Shown here in pieces: positions 27,674 through 33,586 of a DNA stretch of 33,586 nt. Below the pieces are notes generated by a model. That model had not been told where the DNA came from. It did not search any database and saw nothing but the letters and a program-made list of their open reading frames with translations. Position numbers and translations under genes: made by a program. This DNA comes from Bacteroidota bacterium (GTDB lineage: Bacteria > Bacteroidota > Bacteroidia > Bacteroidales > PUMT01), in assembly GCA_003551495.1 (NCBI GenBank), contig PUMT01000175.1, forward strand, positions 1 through 33,586. Direction: 5' to 3'. Position 1 is the stretch's first letter. Each line of letters begins with the position of its first letter.

Positions 27674-28486
27674 ATGAAAAAGATAATTCGCATTCAGCTT
27701 TTGATTCTGATAATTTCTTTTACGGCAGGACATTTGACCGTAACCGGAAATGATACCATATATGTAAACAATCTGGATATCTCTTCAAAAACCCGGGTTT
27801 ATCATCCGGGTGAATCACTGAAATACCAACTTTATTACGGCATCGTCAATGCCGGTGAAGCAACGTTGACTGTAAAAGAAACGGAGCTTGAGAGGGAAAC
27901 TGTTCATCACCTTGAAATGAAGGCCTATTCAACCGGATTTGCCAAAAGGCTCTTCAGGCTTGACAATTCTTACAGAAGCTTTGTTGACCCTTCAAACGGA
28001 CTACCCTATAAGTCAATAAGGGACGTGAACGAGGGGAGTCACAGCCGTTACACAGAAGCTCATTACGACCGGGAAAATAACAAGGTGATCAGTACCCGCT
28101 CAGGCAATCACGATGCACCTCAGGGAATAATGGACAAGATTGCGTTATTTTACAAGCTCAGGAATATTTTGGGACAAAAAACTCTCAACGAAGGGGATGT
28201 AATCGTATTTCAGACTTTTATCGGTGAAGAAGTATATCCAATGTATATGAGGTATATGGGGATTGAAGAGGTACGTACCAAATCGGGCAGGTTTGAGGCA
28301 CTCAAGTTCATGCCTGTTGCTGAACCCGGTAAAGTTTTGAAATCCGAAAATGCAATCACTTTATGGCTTTCCAACGACCCCAATTTCGTGCCTGTCAAGC
28401 TCAGACTCAATCTGTTTATAGGATCTGTAAACGCTGACATTATTGAGTTTTCCGGCCTCAGAACCGGACTGGCCAATTCGAGGTAA
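27674..28486 (+). CDS. DUF3108-family secreted protein
   Basis: Signal peptide; YHPGESLKYQLYYGIVNAGEATLTV start typical of DUF3108; WLSNDPNFVPVKLRLNLFIGSVNADI. Confidence 0.83.
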   Translation: MKKIIRIQLLILIISFTAGHLTVTGNDTIYVNNLDISSKTRVYHPGESLKYQLYYGIVNAGEATLTVKETELERETVHHLEMKAYSTGFAKRLFRLDNSYRSFVDPSNGLPYKSIRDVNEGSHSRYTEAHYDRENNKVISTRSGNHDAPQGIMDKIALFYKLRNILGQKTLNEGDVIVFQTFIGEEVYPMYMRYMGIEEVRTKSGRFEALKFMPVAEPGKVLKSENAITLWLSNDPNFVPVKLRLNLFIGSVNADIIEFSGLRTGLANSR

Positions 28487-28558
28487 CTGATTTCCTTCAT
28501 ATAAGAGTCAAAGTTTCCCCACCTCCGCCTGTCTGCAAGTCTTAATAAAAATTTTTAT

Positions 28559-28566
28559 TACTTTTG
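28559..28566 (+). promoter_or_regulatory. -7 element for efp
   Basis: TACTTTTG matches TAnnTTTG, 23 nt before the ATG; -33 element unclear. Confidence 0.45.
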
Positions 28567-28588
28567 CGCAAAATCAATAAATACTTCT

Positions 28589-29155
28589 ATGGCTACAACT
28601 TCAGACTTCAGAAACGGATTATGCCTTGAAATAGACAAGGAACTTTATACAATTGTGCAGTTTCTGCATGTCAAGCCCGGCAAGGGCCCGGCATTTGTCA
28701 GAACAAAGCTTAAACACCTGAAAACAGGAAAAGTATTAGATAAAACGTTCAACGCAGGAGTAAAAGTTGATGTTGCAAGGGTTGAAAGAAGGCCTTACCA
28801 GTTTCTTTACAAGGATGATCTGGGGTATCATTTCATGCACAAGGAAACATTTGAACAGGTCACACTACCTGAAGATATGATTGATGCCCATGAGCTGCTT
28901 GTCGAAAGCCAGGATGTAGAAGTGGTATATCATGCCGATACCGAAACCCCACTCTCCTGTGATATGCCGCCTTTCGTTGAAATGGAGGTCACCTATACCG
29001 AGCCGGGTGTTAAAGGAGATACATCTTCAACCTCATCTCAGAAACCGGCAACAATAGAAACAGGTGCAACCATTAATGTGCCCCTTTTTATAAATAAGGG
29101 TGATAAAATAAAAATTGATACCCGCACCAAATCATATGCTGAAAGGGTAAAATAA
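28589..29155 (+). CDS. efp: Elongation factor P
   Basis: [38 protein letters not shown]-terminal [30 protein letters not shown]. Confidence 0.97.
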   Translation: MATTSDFRNGLCLEIDKELYTIVQFLHVKPGKGPAFVRTKLKHLKTGKVLDKTFNAGVKVDVARVERRPYQFLYKDDLGYHFMHKETFEQVTLPEDMIDAHELLVESQDVEVVYHADTETPLSCDMPPFVEMEVTYTEPGVKGDTSSTSSQKPATIETGATINVPLFINKGDKIKIDTRTKSYAERVK

Positions 29156-29224
29156 ACCGCATTTTTTTAATATCCCCATTTTTTACTATTTTTAGGATAA
29201 TTTTTAAAAATCAAGATTTAAAAA

Positions 29225-30454
29225 ATGGGCGACAGTTCTTCTTTCAGCAGGCTGGAATTGATTAAATTCAAGCTCCGTGCGTTGCTTGATATAACCAAAA
29301 GCATAAACGCCAACCCTTCGCAGGAAGAGCTTTTGTCTTATTATGAAGATCTGCTTAGAAAAGAATTGAATATAGGCAAGGTTCTTATATTCAAACTGTC
29401 TGAAAAATGGGAATGCCTTCTCAATTCGGGATTCAAAAAGGATGTCCACAAAAATATAGTTGTTGAGAAGGATCTTCTGCATCACAACGATATTTCGTTT
29501 ATTTCATCAGACAAACCTGAAAACCTTCAACATTTCGATATTATTATCCCCGTAATTCACAATAACAAGCATATTGCCTTTGTGCTTATAGGTGACATTG
29601 ACGAGGAAAGTACCGGCGTAAGCCCTATTATCAAACATCTTCATTTCATCCAGACACTCTCAAATATTATCATAGTTGCCACAGAAAATATCAGGCTAAA
29701 CCAGGAAAATATCAGGCAGGCTGCAATCAAGCGGGAGCTTGAGCTTGCCGCAAAACTTCAGTCAATGCTGATACCCGATTCCAGCAGGCTTCCGGCCACC
29801 AGATATTTAAGAGCTTCAGCATTTTATCATCCGCACTTTGATGTAGGAGGCGATTATTATGATTTTATAAAACTTAACAGGTACGAGTATGGATTCTGCA
29901 TGGCTGACGTATCAGGAAAAGGTATATCGGCAGCTATAATAATGTCAAATTTTCAGGCTAACCTGAGAGCCCTCTTTACTTCCGGGATTAAATTCACCAG
30001 CCTTATAACCACTCTGAATGAGAGAATAAATGAAACCACAAAAGGTGAGCGGTTCATTACAATGTTCATAGGCAAGTACAACACAAGAACATGTGAGCTG
30101 ACATATATTAATGCAGGACACAACCCTCCAATTATTTACGATATGGTCAACAAAAGGCTTTCTTACCTGAACAGCAACTGCGTGGGGATTGGAATGCTGG
30201 ATGAAATACCGTTTATCAGACAGGAAACCCTTAAGATCAAAAATAAAAGCAAGCTACTTTCCTATACTGACGGACTGGTTGAAATACTTGACGAAAACAA
30301 CGTTGAAATGGGCACTGAAGCCCTTGAAAAATTTATTGTCAACAAAAACCCTGTTGAAGAGAATATTAATGAAATGGTAAATAATTACGGGATACTTGAA
30401 GGTAATAACTCAATTTTCGATGATATCTCCATACTGGGGTTTGAGTTTCACTAG
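29225..30454 (+). CDS. GAF-like sensor plus SpoIIE/PP2C-type serine phosphatase
   Basis: ELAAKLQSMLIP linker; DVGGDYYDF, MADVSGKGISAAIIMS, NAGHNPPIIYD, LLSYTDGLVEILDENN phosphatase motifs; N-terminal ~150 aa GAF-like. Confidence 0.9.
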   Translation: MGDSSSFSRLELIKFKLRALLDITKSINANPSQEELLSYYEDLLRKELNIGKVLIFKLSEKWECLLNSGFKKDVHKNIVVEKDLLHHNDISFISSDKPENLQHFDIIIPVIHNNKHIAFVLIGDIDEESTGVSPIIKHLHFIQTLSNIIIVATENIRLNQENIRQAAIKRELELAAKLQSMLIPDSSRLPATRYLRASAFYHPHFDVGGDYYDFIKLNRYEYGFCMADVSGKGISAAIIMSNFQANLRALFTSGIKFTSLITTLNERINETTKGERFITMFIGKYNTRTCELTYINAGHNPPIIYDMVNKRLSYLNSNCVGIGMLDEIPFIRQETLKIKNKSKLLSYTDGLVEILDENNVEMGTEALEKFIVNKNPVEENINEMVNNYGILEGNNSIFDDISILGFEFH

Positions 30455-30554
30455 AAAGCAGTAAATCGGGCACATAAAATCATTTCCGGTTGCCGGGTTA
30501 TCACTAACACGGCTCTTGCAGCATCAAATTCAGAATAAATGCTTTTGAATATCC

Positions 30555-30690
30555 AAAAGTTGTAAGGATTTTCACAAAGCTTGCGGAAAACAGGAAAAAG
30601 TTATAAAGTTTTTAACAAAGCTTGCTTAAATCTGGAAAATGTTAAAGGTTTCCAACAAAGCTTACGGAAATCCGGAAGGTGTAAAAACCA
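30555..30690. repeat. ~40-bp degenerate tandem repeat, three full units plus partial
   Basis: Units 30555-30594 (40 bp), 30595-30635 (41), 30636-30675 (40), partial from 30676. Each full unit contains CAAAGCTT and ends in a GG preceding an A-run (AAACAGG/AAATCTGG/AAATCCGG). Confidence 0.85.
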
Positions 30691-30699
30691 CGTCCCTGT

Positions 30700-31983
30700 T
30701 TATTTCCGTACAACAATCAAATAGTAGTTCTTTTTCCCCTTTTGTACCAGAAGGTATTTCCCGTTGATCAGCCGGTTTTTGTCAACAACCTGTTCCGGAT
30801 CATCAATCTTTTCCCTGTTAATTCCCAGTCCTCCCCCTTTTACCATTCGGCGCAGTTCACCTTTCGAAGAAAAAACAGGTGTTATTTCAGCAAGAAGTTC
30901 AGATATTGTCACCCCTTCTGAAAACAATTTATTTTCTGCTTCATATCTTGGAACACCCTCAAAAACGTCCAGAAAAGTTGTCTCATCAATTTTGCCAAGC
31001 GATTCTGTTGTGCCTTTTCCGAATAGTATCCCGGAAGCCTCCTCGGCCAGCTCCAGATCTTCCTTCGAATGAACCATAACAGTCATTTCTCTTGCGAGGG
31101 TCTTCTGAAGCAATCTTTTCTGCGGAGCTTTACCGTGTTCCCGGGTCAAATCTTCAACCTCATTTGCGGAGAGCATAGTAAATATTTTCACAAAACGCTG
31201 AGCATCTATATCTGAAACATTTAACCAGAACTGGTAAAATCTGTAAGCGGAAGTCATCCGGGGATCGAGCCACACATTTCCTGCTTCCGTTTTTCCGAAT
31301 TTCGAACCATCTGCTTTTGTAATCAAAGGACAGGTAATCCCCCATGCCTCTCCGCCGTCCTTGCGACGGATCAGTTCAGTCCCTGTAACAATATTCCCCC
31401 ACTGATCCGATCCCCCCATTTGCAGTTTGCAGTTCTTCTGCCTGTAGAGATGTAAAAAATCGTACCCCTGAACAAGCTGGTATGAAAACTCGGTAAAGGA
31501 CAATCCGCTTTCAAGCCTGTTTTTGACAGAATCTTTGGACATCATGTAGTTAACTGTGATATGCTTGCCAATATCCCTGATAAAATGAAGAAAGGTTATA
31601 TCTTTCGTCCAGTCGTAATTATTTACCATCTCGGCCTTGTTTTCCCCTTTTTCGAATTCAAGAAACCGCCGGAGTTGTTTTTCAAGCTGCCTCTGGTTGT
31701 AGCGAAGAGTTTCCTCATCAAGCAGGTTCCTCTCCTCTGATTTTCCGGAAGGATCACCAATCAGTCCGGTAGCCCCTCCAACCAGTACAATGGGTTTATG
31801 ACCGCAACGTTGAAAATGCTTTAGCATCATAACAGACACAAGATGGCCTATATGAAGCGAGCTTGCTGTAGGGTCTATTCCAACGTAAGCAGTTGTCATC
31901 TCCCGCTTCAGTTGCTCTTCTGTTCCGGGCATAATATCGTGAATCATGCCCCTCCATCTTAATTCTTCTACAAAATCAGGCAT
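30700..31983 (-). CDS. tyrS: Tyrosyl-tRNA synthetase
   Basis: [22 protein letters not shown] (HIGH-like), [36 protein letters not shown] (KMSKS-like KFGKT); MPDFVEEL start preferred. Confidence 0.97.
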   Translation of the reverse strand: MPDFVEELRWRGMIHDIMPGTEEQLKREMTTAYVGIDPTASSLHIGHLVSVMMLKHFQRCGHKPIVLVGGATGLIGDPSGKSEERNLLDEETLRYNQRQLEKQLRRFLEFEKGENKAEMVNNYDWTKDITFLHFIRDIGKHITVNYMMSKDSVKNRLESGLSFTEFSYQLVQGYDFLHLYRQKNCKLQMGGSDQWGNIVTGTELIRRKDGGEAWGITCPLITKADGSKFGKTEAGNVWLDPRMTSAYRFYQFWLNVSDIDAQRFVKIFTMLSANEVEDLTREHGKAPQKRLLQKTLAREMTVMVHSKEDLELAEEASGILFGKGTTESLGKIDETTFLDVFEGVPRYEAENKLFSEGVTISELLAEITPVFSSKGELRRMVKGGGLGINREKIDDPEQVVDKNRLINGKYLLVQKGKKNYYLIVVRK

Positions 31984-32144
31984 AGCAAAAAATTTTCCGC
32001 AAATGTACATGAATTTTTTTTATCCTGAAACAGGTCCATAAGCATAAACCTCCGGCGGGCTTGCAGTAAAAAAACAACCACTGGAGAACTGAATGATTAC
32101 TTTCTTCATGGGAGTTTGATTAAACTGAACCGGATTAATTTTCT

Positions 32145-32152
32145 TAATTTTG
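32145..32152 (+). promoter_or_regulatory. -7 element for the saccharopine dehydrogenase-like gene
   Basis: TAATTTTG matches TAnnTTTG; -33 element not clear. Confidence 0.4.
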
Positions 32153-32192
32153 ATGTTTTAGATGTTATTTAAATTTTACTTTATAAACCATC

Positions 32193-33320
32193 ATGGACAA
32201 GAAAAATATCGCAGTTCTGGGTGGCGGACTTGTTGGAAGTGCTATTGCAGCCGACCTTCACCCTGTTTTTAATGTTACAGTAATTGATATAAGCAAAAGA
32301 TCACTTGGAAAGCTTCAGGATAGCGGAATCAGAACCCTGAATGCAGACCTGTCTGATAATGAAACACTTCGGCGCACTGTAAGGGATTTTGACATAGTAA
32401 TAGGTGCCCTTCCCGGATCCATGGGCTACAACATGATAAAGCAGGTGATCATGGAAAGAAAGGATGTGGTTGATATATCCTTTTGTCCTGAAGATCCGAT
32501 GGAACTCGACAAAGATGCAAGGGAAAATGGAGTTACTGTAATAACCGACTGTGGTGTGGCCCCGGGCATGGGGAATATTATTCTGGGGTATCACAACAGC
32601 CTGATGGAAGTGAAGAATTACGAATGTTATGTCGGAGGCCTCCCTTTTGTCCGGGAATGGCCGTACGAGTACAAAGCTGTATTTTCCCCAATTGATGTTA
32701 TTGAAGAATATATCAGGCCGGCCAGGTATGTTGAAAACGGGAAACTTACAGTAAGAGAAGCACTTTCAGATCCTGAACTGATGTTTTTTGACAATATCGG
32801 CACTCTTGAGGCCTGGAACTCCGACGGACTCCGTTCGCTTATCAAAACTATGAAAATACCGCGCATGATAGAAAAAACCCTGAGGTATCCGGGGTGTATA
32901 GAGTACCTGAAAGTTCTCCGCGAAACAGGGTTCTTTTCAAACGAACCGGTAGAAGTTAACGGAGTGTCAATCAGACCTGTAGATTTAACCGCAAAACTGC
33001 TTTTCCCTAAATGGGAAATGAAGCCCGGAGAAGAAGATTTTACTGTTATGAGGATAATCGTTGAAGGAAAGGAAAAGGGGAAGAAAAAAAAGTATACCTG
33101 GAATCTGTTTGACAGATATGACGGGTCTTCAGGTACCCTCTCCATGGCAAGAACAACTGGTTTTACATGTACTGCAGCTGTAAACCTGGTTGCATCATCC
33201 GGATACCGGGAAAAAGGGGTTTCCCCTCCGGAATATCTTGGCCGGGACAGCAGGAATTTCAATTTCATTATAAACTACCTTAAAGAAAGAAATGTTATTT
33301 ACAATGTTGAGGAAAGCTGA
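32193..33320 (+). CDS. Saccharopine dehydrogenase-family protein (lysine dehydrogenase-like)
   Basis: NIAVLGGGLVGSAIAADL Rossmann motif; DCGVAPGMGNIILGY; TGFTCTAAVNLVASSG. Confidence 0.88.
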   Translation: MDKKNIAVLGGGLVGSAIAADLHPVFNVTVIDISKRSLGKLQDSGIRTLNADLSDNETLRRTVRDFDIVIGALPGSMGYNMIKQVIMERKDVVDISFCPEDPMELDKDARENGVTVITDCGVAPGMGNIILGYHNSLMEVKNYECYVGGLPFVREWPYEYKAVFSPIDVIEEYIRPARYVENGKLTVREALSDPELMFFDNIGTLEAWNSDGLRSLIKTMKIPRMIEKTLRYPGCIEYLKVLRETGFFSNEPVEVNGVSIRPVDLTAKLLFPKWEMKPGEEDFTVMRIIVEGKEKGKKKKYTWNLFDRYDGSSGTLSMARTTGFTCTAAVNLVASSGYREKGVSPPEYLGRDSRNFNFIINYLKERNVIYNVEES

Positions 33321-33370
33321 TCCAATACAGGTGACGTTCTTCTTAAAACAGAAACCTTAAAAGCTGACAG

Positions 33371-33586
33371 ATGCAACAATATTTAGATCTGCTCACCCAT
33401 GTCCTTGAAAACGGAAAGAGTAAAAAAGACCGTACCGGAACAGGAACGCTCAGTATTTTCGGCCACCAGATGAGGTTTAACCTGCAAAAGGGCTTCCCTT
33501 TGCTGACTACCAAAAAACTGCACCTGCCTTCAATAATTCATGAACTGCTATGGTTCCTGAAAGGCGAAACAAATATAAAATACCTA
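33371..33586 (+). CDS. thyA: Thymidylate synthase, 3'-truncated by window edge
   Basis: [79 protein letters not shown] and FPLLTTKK are diagnostic. Not in the ORF track because no stop lies inside the window. Confidence 0.96.
   Translation, partial: MQQYLDLLTHVLENGKSKKDRTGTGTLSIFGHQMRFNLQKGFPLLTTKKLHLPSIIHELLWFLKGETNIKYL

Noticed and set aside
32627-33268. 213-aa minus-strand ORF inside the saccharopine dehydrogenase-like gene
   Set aside because: Antisense shadow; low-complexity Ser/Phe composition and no family resemblance.

Overview
The window reads as a Bacteroidetes chromosomal segment, probably Bacteroidales/Marinilabiliales-like. The basis is TAnnTTTG-type promoters, A-rich start regions without clear Shine-Dalgarno sequences, a GldA homologue, UpxY/Wzc/Wza capsule genes, and Bacteroidetes-type IleS and LspA. 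Most of it is ordinary housekeeping: rpoN, asnS, gldA, metK, ribE, ileS, a DksA/TraR-like gene, lspA, tsaB, efp, tyrS and a 3'-truncated thyA. There is also a small capsule-export locus (sugar transferase, Wza, Wzc, UpxY, Wzi) and a TolC plus membrane-fusion-protein pair. I see no CRISPR array, rRNA, tRNA, transposase or phage module, and no strong candidate for a wholly new protein system. The items most worth a second look are: (1) a SAM-II-like riboswitch core just downstream of a good promoter in the metK leader; (2) two related AT-rich stem-loops with a shared loop motif at the left edge; (3) a three-copy, ~40-bp degenerate tandem repeat between convergent genes; (4) an unannotated open frame with no ATG, lying in frame after the stop of a DUF2905 gene; (5) a sugar transferase that appears to lack the usual membrane segment and carries a methyltransferase-like N-terminal region; (6) a palindrome-rich spacer in front of the capsule genes; (7) an A9 tract early in upxY. 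All family calls are from reading translated motifs; no database search was run.
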